The notes under the pieces: generated by a model
What the model was told of the DNA's origin: nothing
What the model saw: only the letters and a program-made list of their open reading frames with translations
Databases searched by the model: none
DNA from: Rhizobium sp. NXC14
GTDB taxonomy: Bacteria > Pseudomonadota > Alphaproteobacteria > Rhizobiales > Rhizobiaceae
NCBI RefSeq assembly: GCF_002117485.1
Contig: NZ_CP021030.1
Location: forward strand, 2,855,001 to 2,919,000
DNA: 64,000 nt
Reading direction: 5' to 3'
In this document: piece by piece, positions 44,827 through 54,078 of the stretch
How the letters are laid out: each line of letters begins with the position of its first letter
Numbering within the stretch: position 1 is the stretch's first letter
Translations under genes and position numbers: made by a program

Positions 44827-46092
44827 CTACGCCTCCTCTCGCATCGTCTCCCGCTGCGTGATCAGCCGGGCGCTGTGCTGACCGCTGAGATAGATCCACA
44901 GCCAGCTCCAGGCGACAGCGAAGCGCGAGCGGGTGCCGATCAGGAAGTAGATATGGGCGAGGCCCCAAATCCACCAAGCAATCCAGCCTTTCAGCTTGAT
45001 CCGGCCGAAATCGATGATCGCCGCACTCTGGCCGATCGTCGCGAGACTCCCCTGGTGCCGGTAACGGAAGGGCGCCGGCGCCGGCTTGCCCGAAAGACGC
45101 GCGCGGATGACCTTGGCGACATAAGCGCCCTGCTGCTTTGCTGCGGGTGCGATACCCGGCACCGGCTTTCCGTCCTCGCGCATCACCGAGGCGGTGTCGC
45201 CGATGACGAAGACATCGGGCAGGCCGGGCGCGCTCAGATCCTCTTCGACGACCACACGCCCTGCCCGGTCGGCCGGCACGCCGAGCCAGCGAGCTGCCGG
45301 CGAAGCTGTGACGCCGGCGGCCCAGACGATCGTCCGGCTCGGGATGAAGGTCTCGCCGATCTGCACGCCGTCGGCGCCGCAGTCCGTCACCGGCTTGCCG
45401 AGGAGGATCTCGACCCCCAGTTTCTCCAGCGCCTTCTGGGCATAGGCCGAAAGCTCCTGGGCGAAGGTCGGCAGCACCCGCGGGCCGGCCTCGACCAGCA
45501 CGACACGGGTCTTGCGCGTATCGATGTTGCGGAATTCGTTTGGCAGCGTGAAATGCGCGAGTTCGGCTATGATGCCGGCAAGCTCGACGCCGGTCGGCCC
45601 AGCGCCGACAATGGCGAAGGTGAGCAGCGCGTCGCGCACGAGCGGATCGGCCTCCAACTCCGCCTTCTCGAACGCAAGAAGCACCCGCCGGCGGATCGTC
45701 GTCGCGTCCTCCAGGGTCTTCAGACCGGGCGCTACCGGCTCCCATTCGTCATGACCGAAATAGGCATGTGTCGCGCCGGTCGCCAGCACCAGCGTGTCGT
45801 ATCCGAGAGTCATGCCGTTGCGTAACGAAACCGTCTTCGCGCCGCTGTCGACATCGGCGACTTCGCCGAGCAGCACGGTCACGTCGGGCCGGTCGGCATA
45901 GAGGCGGCGGATCGGCCAGGCGATTTCCGAGGTGGAGAGAATGGTCGTCGCCACCTGATAGAGCAGCGGCTGGAAGAGATGATGGTTGCGCCGGTCGACG
46001 AGCGTGATCCTCACCCCTGCGCCCTTCAACCCGTTGACGAGCTGCAGTCCGCCGAAACCGCCGCCGACAACAACCACATGATGATCGCCCAT
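44827..46092 (-). CDS. NAD(P)/FAD-dependent oxidoreductase, type II NADH dehydrogenase-like
   Basis: A 421-residue flavoprotein resembling NDH-2, which passes electrons from NADH to quinone without proton pumping. The FAD dinucleotide site VVVGGGFGGLQLVNGL is at residue 6, a second Rossmann motif FAIVGAGPTGVELAG near residue 165 binds NADH, and DVFVIGDTAS closes the FAD site. The C-terminal WIAWWIWGLAHIYFLIG is a membrane-anchoring amphipathic/hydrophobic part typical of NDH-2. Single-gene unit. Confidence 0.92.
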   Translation of the reverse strand: MGDHHVVVVGGGFGGLQLVNGLKGAGVRITLVDRRNHHLFQPLLYQVATTILSTSEIAWPIRRLYADRPDVTVLLGEVADVDSGAKTVSLRNGMTLGYDTLVLATGATHAYFGHDEWEPVAPGLKTLEDATTIRRRVLLAFEKAELEADPLVRDALLTFAIVGAGPTGVELAGIIAELAHFTLPNEFRNIDTRKTRVVLVEAGPRVLPTFAQELSAYAQKALEKLGVEILLGKPVTDCGADGVQIGETFIPSRTIVWAAGVTASPAARWLGVPADRAGRVVVEEDLSAPGLPDVFVIGDTASVMREDGKPVPGIAPAAKQQGAYVAKVIRARLSGKPAPAPFRYRHQGSLATIGQSAAIIDFGRIKLKGWIAWWIWGLAHIYFLIGTRSRFAVAWSWLWIYLSGQHSARLITQRETMREEA

Positions 46093-46269
46093 GACCTGCC
46101 CTTCTGCGTCATTTCGCTTAGAGCCAATGTGGCCTTCGCCGCGAAGGTTGCAACCGCCGTTTCGGCATGTCTCCCCTGCGCCGATCGCAGTCGAAGAAGG
46201 CCGCCCAACGGATCGGAAGAAGTTGGGCGGCCTGAAAACAGCTCATAATGCAGACGGCGTCAGTGCCAA

Positions 46270-46791
46270 TCAATAGGGACCGACGCACTGACGACGGGGG
46301 CCATAATAGGGCTGGTAGGTATTGTCATACGCCCGGTACGAACGATACCGGGAGTAGCACCAGCTCACGTGACTGCTGCCCCCTCCATATGCATAGGCCC
46401 GATAGGGCCGGCCATAATAGCCGCCATAGCGGTACGGCGAGCCATAATAGCGGTAAGGCGAGCCGTAATAGCCGTAGGGCGAGCCGTAATAGCCGTAGGG
46501 TGAACCGTAGTACGAGCCGTAATAGGGCTGCGCCAAGGCGCCGCCGATGATGGTGCCGACGGCCAGACCGCCTAAGGCCCAGCCCCAATCCGATCCATGG
46601 TGATGATGGCCGTGATAGCCGCCTCCGTAATAGCCGCCACCCCAGTGGCCGCCGTGGCCGCGCCATCGCACATGCTCGATTTGCTGCTGCGCTTCGATCC
46701 TGGGTGGATTGATAGCCGGAAACGCCTGTGCCGGCGTGATGCCGGGGGCACCCATGATCAAGCATAACGTAACGACAGTCAGCTTTCTCAT
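46270..46791 (-). CDS. BA14K-like exported Gly/Tyr-rich protein
   Basis: A 173-residue secreted protein. The signal peptide ends near TPAQA (residue 23). The middle is very rich in Gly, His and Tyr (WRGHGGHWGGGYYGGGYHGHHHHG), followed by a glycine-zipper-like hydrophobic stretch ALGGLAVGTIIGGALA and four to five near-identical YYGSPYG units (about residues 92-125). The C-terminus SHVSWCYSRYRSYRAYDNTY with QPYYGPRRQCVGPY matches the BA14K domain of Brucella and rhizobia, including two conserved cysteines. Probably envelope-associated; lectin-like roles are reported for BA14K. Confidence 0.87.
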   Translation of the reverse strand: MRKLTVVTLCLIMGAPGITPAQAFPAINPPRIEAQQQIEHVRWRGHGGHWGGGYYGGGYHGHHHHGSDWGWALGGLAVGTIIGGALAQPYYGSYYGSPYGYYGSPYGYYGSPYRYYGSPYRYGGYYGRPYRAYAYGGGSSHVSWCYSRYRSYRAYDNTYQPYYGPRRQCVGPY

Positions 46792-46963
46792 GATTGTTCT
46801 CCTCCTCCTTCAAGAGGAGGAAATATCCTCCCCTCCTCCTGAACCAAAGGTGAACATAATACATCGAAAAATGTTCCGTATCGAGAAAAATCAATTCCTA
46901 TCGATGGAAGTCAGGGTAACGGCTCCTCGGGCGACCCAACTCTGCTTTTCAGCATACCGCTGT

Positions 46964-47428
46964 TCACCGAGCGTAACCCACGGGTATCGCCATCCCATGC
47001 TTCAACTTTTCCATCGAAATCGAAGCCGACACATCGAAAAGTTCCAGCTTACGGACGATCTGCTTATAGATGACATCGTAATGCTCGACGCGCGGCAGCA
47101 CGATCTTGAGGATGTAATCGTGATTGCCGGTCAACCGGTGCGCCTCGACGATCTCGGGAATATCTCTGATGATTCTGCGAAAACTCTCCGTCCATTCGTC
47201 CGAATGATGGGCCGTCTTGACCAGCGCGAAGACCGTGGTCGGCACGCCCATCCTTTCGCGGTCGAGCACGACGATGCGCCTGGCGATATAGCCGGTCTCC
47301 TCCAGCCGCTGAATGCGCCGCGAACAAGCTGAGACGGAAAGCGCCACGCGCTCCGCGAGGTCGGTGACGGATATGCCTGAATCCGTCTGCAGCATGTCGA
47401 GAATACGTCTGTCGCGATCGTCCAGCAT
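46964..47428 (-). CDS. Lrp/AsnC family transcriptional regulator
   Basis: A 154-residue regulator with an N-terminal helix-turn-helix (DRRILDMLQTDSGISVTDLAERVALSVSACSRRIQRLEETG) and a RAM/AsnC ligand-binding domain (about residues 70-145; EAHRLTGNHDYILKIVLP). It is divergent from an aspartate/glutamate racemase-type gene with a 26-base palindrome between them. Amino acid sensing is the family rule; the racemase gene is the likely target. Confidence 0.92.
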   Translation of the reverse strand: MLDDRDRRILDMLQTDSGISVTDLAERVALSVSACSRRIQRLEETGYIARRIVVLDRERMGVPTTVFALVKTAHHSDEWTESFRRIIRDIPEIVEAHRLTGNHDYILKIVLPRVEHYDVIYKQIVRKLELFDVSASISMEKLKHGMAIPVGYAR

Positions 47429-47457
47429 GTGTGTGAAGTCAACCTTGCGCCTTCATT

Positions 47458-47483
47458 TTGCGCGATTTTTCAAAATCGCGCAA
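47458..47483. promoter_or_regulatory. Large palindrome between lrp-type gene and racemase gene
   Basis: Arms TTGCGCGATTTT and AAAATCGCGCAA are perfect inverted repeats separated by two bases. The site lies 29 bases upstream of the Lrp-type start and about 100 bases upstream of the racemase start. Size and place suit an Lrp/AsnC operator. Confidence 0.65.
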
Positions 47484-47582
47484 TTTTATAGCACACATTA
47501 AGCGTGAAGGACAAATAACGCAAACACGCCGCGCCGAGATTGCGGCATGATTTTGGAAGTTGAAGCATGGGAGCGTAAAGTG

Positions 47583-48302
47583 ATGGAAACGATCGGCCTG
47601 ATCGGCGGCATGAGTTTCGAAAGTTCGGCGGTCTATTATCGTCTCGTCAACGAGATGGTGCGCGCCCGCAAAGGCGGCCTCGCTTCGGCGGAGCTCATCC
47701 TGCATTCGGTCAATTTCGAGGAAATCGTCGCGCTTCAGAAGGCCGGCGACTGGGACATGGCCGCCCGCCGCCTCGCCGATGTGGCTCTGCGCCTGCAGGT
47801 AGGCGGCGCCGGCTGCGTCCTCATCTGCACCAACACCATGCATTTGATCGCTGACGAGGTTGCGAAGAAGATCTCCGTGCCGCTGATCCATATTATCGAC
47901 GAGACGGCGAAATCGCTGCATGCCGCCGGCCGCAAACGCCCGCTGCTGCTCGCCACCCGCTACACGATGGAGCACGGTTTTTACGCCGACCGCATGAAGA
48001 GCCTCGGTCTCGACATTATGGTGCCGGATGCTGCCGACCGCACCACCGTGCACGACATCATCTTCAACGAGCTCTGCGCCGGCAGGGTGCGCAATAGTTC
48101 ACGCGAAAAGCTGATCGCGATCATCGACCGCGCCATGGAAAGAGGTGCCGACAGCATCATCCTCGGCTGCACCGAGATCTGCCTGATCCTCGATCCTGAC
48201 CGCCTGCCGCTGCCGGGCTTCGACACGACGACGATCCATGCGCGCGCGGCAGTCGAGTTCGCTTTTGGGGCTGAGAAAAAAACGGAAGAAGAAGCCGCCT
48301 GA
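47583..48302 (+). CDS. Aspartate/glutamate racemase family protein
   Basis: A 239-residue cofactor-independent racemase. IGLIGGMSFESSAVYYRLVNE at the N-terminus is typical of aspartate racemases (YgeA-like). The two catalytic cysteines can be placed in VLICTNTMHL (about residue 80) and ILGCTEICLIL (about 195). The ATG at 47583 follows GGGAGCG. Regulation by the divergent Lrp-type protein is likely. The substrate amino acid is not fixed by sequence. Confidence 0.92.
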   Translation: METIGLIGGMSFESSAVYYRLVNEMVRARKGGLASAELILHSVNFEEIVALQKAGDWDMAARRLADVALRLQVGGAGCVLICTNTMHLIADEVAKKISVPLIHIIDETAKSLHAAGRKRPLLLATRYTMEHGFYADRMKSLGLDIMVPDAADRTTVHDIIFNELCAGRVRNSSREKLIAIIDRAMERGADSIILGCTEICLILDPDRLPLPGFDTTTIHARAAVEFAFGAEKKTEEEAA

Positions 48303-48342
48303 ATCGCAGCGATAATTTAGTTGACTCAGTCCATTAAATGCG

Positions 48343-48428
48343 TGACAAAAGTCTTCATACGGAGACTTTTGTCAGTTGTTGACGCGCCTCATCTCACCCG
48401 GTGTCATCCTCGGCCTTGTGCCGAGGAT
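48343..48428. repeat. Two hairpins in the gap before the MarR-GNAT gene
   Basis: TGACAAAAGTC/GACTTTTGTCA forms an 11-base-pair stem with a 10-base loop at 48343-48374. ATCCTCGGC/GCCGAGGAT forms a 9-base-pair stem with a 5-base loop at 48406-48428, followed by CTGC/GCAG-type repeats of the sort common between rhizobial genes. The first could end racemase transcription or be an operator. Confidence 0.5.
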
Positions 48429-48538
48429 CTGCTGCCTATCGACTGACGGCAGATGCTCGGGGGGTGCCGGAGCATGACGAAAGAGAAGTCGCGGGTTTTG
48501 TCGGCAACCTCGGTGTCTCCACTTGGAGACCTTTCGCC

Positions 48539-49456
48539 ATGTCCGATATCCCGCTCATCGAAACCGCGCGCGATTTCAATCGCTTCTACACGAACTTCCT
48601 CGGCCTCTTGAACAAGGCCTATCTCGACTCGCCGTTTACGCTGACCGATGCCCGCATCCTGTTTGAGATCGGCTCGCATGACGGCGTCAGCGCGGCCGGC
48701 CTCGTGCGCGACCTGCATCTCGACCCGGCCTATCTCAGCCGCATCCTCAAGCGTTTCCGCGCCGAGGGACTGATCGAGACCAGCCCCGACCCGGCCGATC
48801 TACGCAGCCAGGTCATCACTGTCACCGATCAGGGACGAGAGCAGTTCGAGGAACTCGGCCGGCGCGCCAATGCACAGATTGCAGCCCGTTTCGACACGCT
48901 GGCCGACGGCGAACCGGAGGCTGTCGTCTCGGCTATGGGCACCATCCGCGCTCTGCTCGATCCGGCCGTCAAACCGGCGCCGGCCATCCTCCGCCCCCAT
49001 CGCGCCGGCGATATCGGCTGGATCGTCCAGAGCCAGGGCCGCTTCTACGCCGAGGAATATGGCTGGGACCTGCGCTTCGAGGCGCTGGTCGCCGAGGTCG
49101 CCGGAAAATTCCTCGCCAATTTCGATCCGGCGCTCGAATATTGCTGGATTGCCGCGCGCGGAGGCATCAATCTCGGCTCGGTCCTCGTCACCAATGGCGG
49201 CGACGGCGTCGCCAAGCTACGCCTGCTCTATGTCGACAAATCGGCCCGCGGTCTCGGGCTCGGCAAGCTGCTGGTCGACGAATGCATCCGCTTTTGCAGG
49301 CAGAAGGGCTACCGCGAGCTTTCCCTCTGGACCAACGACATGCTGGAAGCCGCCCGCGCCATCTACGTCAAAGCAGGCTTCCGACTTGTCTCCGAGGAGA
49401 GACATCGCATGTTCGGCCCCGAGGCGAACGGCCAGAACTGGGTTCTTACCCTCTGA
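48539..49456 (+). CDS. MarR-GNAT fusion protein
   Basis: A 305-residue fusion of a MarR winged helix (about residues 1-145; SAAGLVRDLHLDPAYLSRILKRFRAEGLIE, then the wing with DLRSQVITVT) and a GNAT acetyltransferase (about 150-305; LRLLYVDKSARGLGLGKLLVDECI is the acetyl-CoA loop and AARAIYVKAGFRLV the later motif). Such fusions occur widely in proteobacteria; one domain may sense what the other acetylates. GGAG lies about 11 bases before the chosen ATG; a longer upstream reading has no conserved residues. Confidence 0.9.
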   Translation: MSDIPLIETARDFNRFYTNFLGLLNKAYLDSPFTLTDARILFEIGSHDGVSAAGLVRDLHLDPAYLSRILKRFRAEGLIETSPDPADLRSQVITVTDQGREQFEELGRRANAQIAARFDTLADGEPEAVVSAMGTIRALLDPAVKPAPAILRPHRAGDIGWIVQSQGRFYAEEYGWDLRFEALVAEVAGKFLANFDPALEYCWIAARGGINLGSVLVTNGGDGVAKLRLLYVDKSARGLGLGKLLVDECIRFCRQKGYRELSLWTNDMLEAARAIYVKAGFRLVSEERHRMFGPEANGQNWVLTL

Positions 49457-49498
49457 TGTCGCCCCCGATTGTTGCGTCGCAAAAATTTCGCTTGATTT

Positions 49499-49514
49499 GG
49501 AAACGGACATTTCC
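49499..49514. promoter_or_regulatory. Candidate operator upstream of TetR gene
   Basis: GGAAA-CGGACA-TTTCC is a dyad with 5-base arms ending 12 bases before the TetR ATG at 49527. Its place, in an AT-rich gap, suggests autorepression. Confidence 0.45.
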
Positions 49515-49526
49515 TAATTAGGGATC

Positions 49527-50150
49527 ATGACCGTTGACAACCTCACCTCAGATGGAAAAGCTCGCAGTCGTGGCCGTCCGCGCGAGTTCGATATGGACGC
49601 CGCTCTGGATGCGGCCCTGCGGGTCTTTTCCGAACGCGGCTACCACGCCACCTCGATCAGCGATCTGACCGAGGCGATGGATCTCGCTTCGGGCAGCATC
49701 TACAAGGCGTTCAAGGATAAGCGCGGCGTCTTTCTTGCCGCCTTTGCGCGCTACCGCCAGCTCGGCCGCCGGCGTCTGGAAGCGATGATCGCGTCCGTGC
49801 AGACGGGCCGCGAAAAAGTCTTCCAGATGGTGATGTATTATACCGAGCTCTCCTATGGCGATGTCGGCCGCAAAGGCTGCCTGGTCGTCGGCGGTGCCAA
49901 CGATTTCTCCCTGCTCGACGAGGAAGCCGCCGCCAACGTCGCGACCGCCTTTGCCGCCGACGAGAAGCTGATGGCCGATCTCATCCGCCTCGGCCAGGCC
50001 GACGGCACCATTCCGCAGACCGTGGACCCCGATGCCGCCGCCCTCGCCTTTCTTTGCTTCACCAAGGGCTTGCGCGTCATCGGCAAAACAGGACGAGGCA
50101 GGCAGGAGATGCTCGCCGCGGCCGAAGCGTCGATGAAGCTCGTGACCTGA
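49527..50150 (+). CDS. TetR family transcriptional regulator
   Basis: A 207-residue TetR protein. The helix-turn-helix covers about residues 15-62 (GRPREFDMDAALDAALRVFSERGYHATSISDLTEAM with GSIYKAFKDKRGVF). The ligand domain (about 80-200; AALAFLCFTKGLRVIGKTGR) resembles TetR_C_16-like groups. It is followed 109 bases later by an MFS transporter gene on the same strand, the usual repressor-exporter arrangement. Confidence 0.9.
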   Translation: MTVDNLTSDGKARSRGRPREFDMDAALDAALRVFSERGYHATSISDLTEAMDLASGSIYKAFKDKRGVFLAAFARYRQLGRRRLEAMIASVQTGREKVFQMVMYYTELSYGDVGRKGCLVVGGANDFSLLDEEAAANVATAFAADEKLMADLIRLGQADGTIPQTVDPDAAALAFLCFTKGLRVIGKTGRGRQEMLAAAEASMKLVT

Positions 50151-50259
50151 GGTCGGGCGCGAGACGATCGAAAATAACGGCATCCGATCAAGGATCGGGT
50201 GGCCGCAGCCAGCATTTTTGCATTCAATCCTCGCAAATCCTTGGATACCGGAGTTTCCG

Positions 50260-51474
50260 ATGAGCATTTCAGCCACGACGCCTGAGAAGGCCATTCCACG
50301 AACGCTGTCCCCCTGGCTCACCTTCCTTTTCGCCGCCGCCTGCGGGCTGGTGGCCGCCAATCTTTATTACGGCCAGCCGCTTGCCGGCCCGATCAGCGCC
50401 GATCTCGGTTTCACGCCCGCCGCCACCGGCCTGATCGTCACGCTGACGCAGATCGGCTACGGACTCGGCCTGCTGCTGATCGTGCCGCTTGGCGATCTCA
50501 CGGAAAACCGCCGCCTGGTGCTGCTGCTGATCGCCGTCTCTGCCGCGGCACTGATTGGCGCCGCACTGTCGACGACGCCTGCGATGTTCCTCACCGCTTC
50601 GCTCTCCATTGGCCTCGCCTCGGTCGCCGTCCAGGTACTCGTACCCTTTGCCGCAAACATGGCGCCGGATGCCACACGCGGCCAGGTCGTCGGCAATGTC
50701 ATGAGCGGCCTGCTCGCCGGCATCATGCTGGCGCGGCCCTTCGCAAGTTTCGTCGCCCAAGCTTCCTCCTGGCACGTCGTCTATTACCTCACCGCCGGGC
50801 TGATGATCGCGCTCGCCATCGTCCTGCGCGCCAACCTGCCAGTGCGACTGCCGAAGACGAAGCTGCGTTATGGCGAACTGCTCGCCTCCATGGCCCATCT
50901 GGCGATGACCTCGCGCGTGCTGCAGCGCCGCGCCCTCTATCAGGCCGGCATGTTCGGCGCCTTCAGCTTGTTTTGGACGACGACGCCTCTGCTGCTCGCA
51001 AGCCCGGCCTTCGGCCTGACGCAGAACGGCATTGCCCTCTTCGCGCTGGCAGGTGCGGCCGGCGCCGTCGCCTCGCCGATCGCCGGCCGGCTTGCCGACC
51101 GCGGCATGACCAGGATCGCCACGACGATCGCCATGCTGCTCGGCATGGTTTCCTTCGTGATCAGTCATTTCGCAGACGACGGCTCGCTCACCGCCCTGAT
51201 CCTTCTGACGGTGGCGGCGATCATGCTCGATTTCGGAGTAACGACCAATCTCGTCTGCGGCCAGCGCGCCATCTACGGACTGAACCCGGAACATCGCAGC
51301 CGGCTGAACGGCCTCTTCATGGCCACCTTCTTTGCCGGCGGCGCGCTCGGCTCGGCGCTCGGCGGCTGGGCCTATGCGACCGGCGGTTGGACGATGACGG
51401 CCTGGATCGGTTTCGCCTTCCCGGCACTGGCCTTCCTGCTGTTCCTGACGGAAGGCCGCCGCGGCAAAGCTTAG
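50260..51474 (+). CDS. MFS transporter, DHA1-type
   Basis: A 404-residue integral membrane protein with twelve predicted hydrophobic segments. The loop 2-3 region reads VPLGDLTENRRLVLLLI, a form of the MFS signature, and the second half carries GRLADRGMTRIATTIAML. It most likely exports small organic compounds or sugars by proton exchange. CCGGAGTTTCCG precedes the ATG. The TetR gene upstream is its probable repressor. Its stop overlaps that of a convergent HxlR gene. Confidence 0.9.
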   Translation: MSISATTPEKAIPRTLSPWLTFLFAAACGLVAANLYYGQPLAGPISADLGFTPAATGLIVTLTQIGYGLGLLLIVPLGDLTENRRLVLLLIAVSAAALIGAALSTTPAMFLTASLSIGLASVAVQVLVPFAANMAPDATRGQVVGNVMSGLLAGIMLARPFASFVAQASSWHVVYYLTAGLMIALAIVLRANLPVRLPKTKLRYGELLASMAHLAMTSRVLQRRALYQAGMFGAFSLFWTTTPLLLASPAFGLTQNGIALFALAGAAGAVASPIAGRLADRGMTRIATTIAMLLGMVSFVISHFADDGSLTALILLTVAAIMLDFGVTTNLVCGQRAIYGLNPEHRSRLNGLFMATFFAGGALGSALGGWAYATGGWTMTAWIGFAFPALAFLLFLTEGRRGKA

Positions 51475-51887
51475 CTCTCTGCGGAATCGAAACGCGAACG
51501 GGCGGCGCGAACGGCATCGTGATTCGCTTCCGCCCAGTTCAGAAGCTGCGACAGCGGCTGATAGAGCGAGCGGCCGAGATCGGTCATAGAATATTCGACG
51601 CTCGGCGGCTTGGTCGGGAAGACCTCGCGGGCGATGTAACCATCCCTCTGCAGATCGCGCAGCGTCTGCGTCAGCATACGCTGCGAGATGTCGGGCAGCA
51701 TCCGCCTGAGTTCGCCGAACCGACGGGGCTCGGCCGCCAGCACCTCGAGCAGCAGCGTCGACCATTTGCCGCCGATCTGCTGCATCATGTCCCGAACCGG
51801 GCAATTGGAAAAATCGAGGTCGGCAAGGTCGATCTCGCGCCGCGCCCCCGCCATTTTGTTCTTCAGACTGAGGACCGCGCCGCTCAT
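51471..51887 (-). CDS. HxlR family transcriptional regulator
   Basis: A 138-residue winged-helix regulator of the HxlR type. CPVRDMMQQIGGKWSTLLLEVL near residue 29 includes the conserved early cysteine that acts as a redox sensor in QorR/HypR relatives; RMLPDISQRMLTQTLRDLQRDGYIAREV is the recognition part. It is divergent from an NmrA-like quinone reductase-type gene, the same pairing as qorR/qorB or ytfH/ytfG, and probably represses it until thiol-reactive quinones appear. Confidence 0.92.
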   Translation of the reverse strand: MSGAVLSLKNKMAGARREIDLADLDFSNCPVRDMMQQIGGKWSTLLLEVLAAEPRRFGELRRMLPDISQRMLTQTLRDLQRDGYIAREVFPTKPPSVEYSMTDLGRSLYQPLSQLLNWAEANHDAVRAARSRFDSAES

Positions 51888-51966
51888 CTGCTGGTTCCCT
51901 TTTGGTAACGTAGAGCCGAAAAACTGCCTCCTTTACACCGCGAAGTCAATTCCTATTCTAGAGTTA

Positions 51967-51981
51967 GTCTCTTTTTGAGAC
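51967..51981. promoter_or_regulatory. Short dyad in the HxlR/reductase divergent promoter
   Basis: GTCTC-TTTTT-GAGAC is a perfect 5-base-arm inverted repeat 32 bases before the reductase ATG. It could be part of the HxlR operator or the leader of the reductase mRNA. Confidence 0.35.
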
Positions 51982-52012
51982 CACCCCGCCCAACGCAAAA
52001 GGAAACGACCCC

Positions 52013-52921
52013 ATGAGCGAAACCATCCTGGTCACCGGCGCCGCCGGACAGCTCGGCCAGCGTGTCATCCACCACCTCATCGAAACCTACAGGGTTGCCC
52101 CCGGCAACATCGTCGCGGCAACGCGCAGCCCCGAGAAGCTCGCAGAGCTCGCAAACAAGGGCGTCGTCACCCGCAAGGCCGATTTCGATGACGCGGCAGG
52201 GTTGGAAAAGGCTTTCGCCGGCGTCGACCGGCTGCTGATCATCAGCACCGACGCGCTCGACACCCCAGGCAAGCGTCTGGCCCAGCACAAGGCCGCCGTC
52301 GCTGCCGCCGCCAAGGCAGGAGTCAAGCACATCGCCTACACCTCGATGCCGGCGCCCGACGATTCGCTCGTCACTTTCGCACCCGACCATCTCGGCACCG
52401 AAAATGCTATCAAGGCGAGCGGCCTCGCCTACACGATCATCCGCGACGCCTGGTATCACGACAACTATCTGCATGGCATGCCCCACAATCTACAGGGCGG
52501 CAAATGGTTCAGCGCCACGGGCGATGGCAAAATCTCGACGATATCGCGCGACGACTGCGCCCTGGCGATCGCCGCAGCCCTTGCCTCCGGCACCGCCGAA
52601 AGCGCCACCTACACGCTGACCGGCACTGAACTTCTGACCAATCGGCAGGTCGCCGCCACCGTCTCCGAAGCCGCCGGCAAGCCGCTCGATGTGGTCGACG
52701 TCACGGACGAACAGCTCGGCCAGGGCATCCGCGGCGCCGGCCTCCCCGGCTTCATCGCCGACATGCTGGTCTCTGCCGACGCCAACATCCGCGCCGGCAA
52801 ATTCGAGATCGTGACCGGAGACTTCACCAAACTAACGGGTAGACAGCCGCTGCCGCTGAAGGATTTCTTCGTGGCGCATAAGGCTGCACTGACGGCGGCT
52901 GGCAGCGCCGAGGGGCATTGA
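52013..52921 (+). CDS. NmrA-like NAD(P)H-dependent reductase (QorB/YtfG-like)
   Basis: A 302-residue atypical short-chain dehydrogenase. ILVTGAAGQLGQRVIHHLI at the N-terminus is the dinucleotide loop; there is no YxxxK motif, as in NmrA/QorB proteins. AYTSMPAPDDS and YTIIRDAWYHDNYLHGM match quinone oxidoreductase 2. AAAGGAAACGACCCC precedes the ATG. Divergent from an HxlR regulator, so a quinone- or electrophile-induced reductase is likely. Confidence 0.9.
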   Translation: MSETILVTGAAGQLGQRVIHHLIETYRVAPGNIVAATRSPEKLAELANKGVVTRKADFDDAAGLEKAFAGVDRLLIISTDALDTPGKRLAQHKAAVAAAAKAGVKHIAYTSMPAPDDSLVTFAPDHLGTENAIKASGLAYTIIRDAWYHDNYLHGMPHNLQGGKWFSATGDGKISTISRDDCALAIAAALASGTAESATYTLTGTELLTNRQVAATVSEAAGKPLDVVDVTDEQLGQGIRGAGLPGFIADMLVSADANIRAGKFEIVTGDFTKLTGRQPLPLKDFFVAHKAALTAAGSAEGH

Positions 52922-53325
52922 GCCGATATGCATCCCTGCGCAACGTCTCGGGGATGCAGCGCGAGCGAGAAAGCTCCACGTCGAATAAATTACGCACGGC
53001 GTGGACGCGCCGTGCGTAAATGCCTGTAACATCGCGCGGTAAAGCCCTGAGGACACGAATGACGGAGGAGGAGGGAGTGCCGTGTGACACCCCCTCTGCC
53101 CTTCGGCATCTCCCCCACAGGGGAGAGTTGCAGGAGGTTAGACCATCGCTCCCTCGCTACCGTAGCGCGGCAGCTATAGGGTAGTTGTTTGGAGAAGCCA
53201 TCTCGCCCAGCCGATCTCCCCGCCTGTGGGGGAGATGTCCGGCAGGACTGAGGGGGTAACCCCAGGCGCTACCGATGCGACGACAAAACCAGTTGATTCC
53301 GCCGTACCATCGCTGGACGCCATCG
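52922..53325. repeat. Intergenic palindromic repeats without gene
   Basis: About 400 noncoding bases. A 12-base-pair hairpin TTACGCACGGCG/CGCCGTGCGTAA lies at 52990-53019; its core resembles the inner hairpin of the element at 8992-9011. CATCTCCCCCACAGG at 53107-53121 is a perfect inverted repeat of 53223-53237. GGATGCA/TGCATCC arms lie near 52927-52957. These are mosaic repeat modules of the rhizobial type. Confidence 0.65.
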
Positions 53326-54078
53326 TCAAAACTTCTGCCCACAAGCCCTGCAAAACCGCCGCACCGTTTCCGCCATGCCATATTCCAGCGCATCGGCGGT
53401 CAGCCCATGGCCGATGGAAACTTCGGCAAGATCAGGAATGCGCTTCACCAGATCAGGCAGGTTTGCGACCGTCAGATCATGCCCGGCATTGACGGCAAGG
53501 CCGATCGACAGGGCTGCATCCGCGGTCTGGCCAAGCGCTTCGAGGATCGGGGCTGCCCGCTCCGGCGCGTCGTAGCAGCCGCCATAGGGGCCGGTGTAAA
53601 GTTCGATCCGGTCGGCGCCGACCGCCTTGGCGATCTTGACCGCTTCCGCATCGCCATCGCCGTCGGCAAAGAGCGAGACCCGGCATCCCATCTTCTTCAG
53701 CCGCGCCACGACATCGGTGAGGAACGCCTGTTGTTTGCGGAAGTCCCAGCCGTGATCGGAGGTCGCCTGCGACGGGTCGTCGGGCACCAGCGTCACCTGC
53801 TCGGGTGCAGCGCCAGCGCAGAGTTCGAGGAATTCCTCTGTGGGATAACCCTCGATGTTGAACTCGGCCTTCGGGAATTCGTCGTCGATCAGGTTGCGGA
53901 TGACGGGTAAGTCGGAAAATCTTATATGGCGCTGGTCGGGGCGCGGATGGACCGTCAGACCGCTGGCGCCTGATGCAAGGGCTATGCGCCCGAGGGCTTC
54001 GACGCTCGGCCAGGGCAGATCGCGCCGGTTGCGCAGCATGGCGATGGCGTTGAGGTTCACGGAGAGCTTGGCTGGCAT
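53326..54078 (-). CDS. pdxJ: Pyridoxine 5'-phosphate synthase
   Basis: A 250-residue TIM-barrel enzyme that condenses 1-deoxyxylulose 5-phosphate with 3-amino-1-hydroxyacetone phosphate in the DXP-dependent vitamin B6 pathway. [20 protein letters not shown] at the N-terminus, [13 protein letters not shown] (substrate phosphate and catalytic His), [19 protein letters not shown] and [12 protein letters not shown] are all standard, as is [11 protein letters not shown] near the end. The length is normal. Single-gene unit. Confidence 0.96.
   Translation of the reverse strand: MPAKLSVNLNAIAMLRNRRDLPWPSVEALGRIALASGASGLTVHPRPDQRHIRFSDLPVIRNLIDDEFPKAEFNIEGYPTEEFLELCAGAAPEQVTLVPDDPSQATSDHGWDFRKQQAFLTDVVARLKKMGCRVSLFADGDGDAEAVKIAKAVGADRIELYTGPYGGCYDAPERAAPILEALGQTADAALSIGLAVNAGHDLTVANLPDLVKRIPDLAEVSIGHGLTADALEYGMAETVRRFCRACGQKF

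Noticed and set aside
46380..46510. Repeated YYGSPYG-coding units as a tandem DNA repeat or CRISPR-like array
   Set aside because: The units are 24-27 bases within the reading frame of a BA14K-like protein and encode its Tyr/Gly repeats; there are no spacers.
50269..51804. 511-codon reverse frame over the MFS and HxlR genes
   Set aside because: Composition is extremely Arg/Gly/Glu-rich with no domain, and it is opposite a well-formed twelve-helix transporter.
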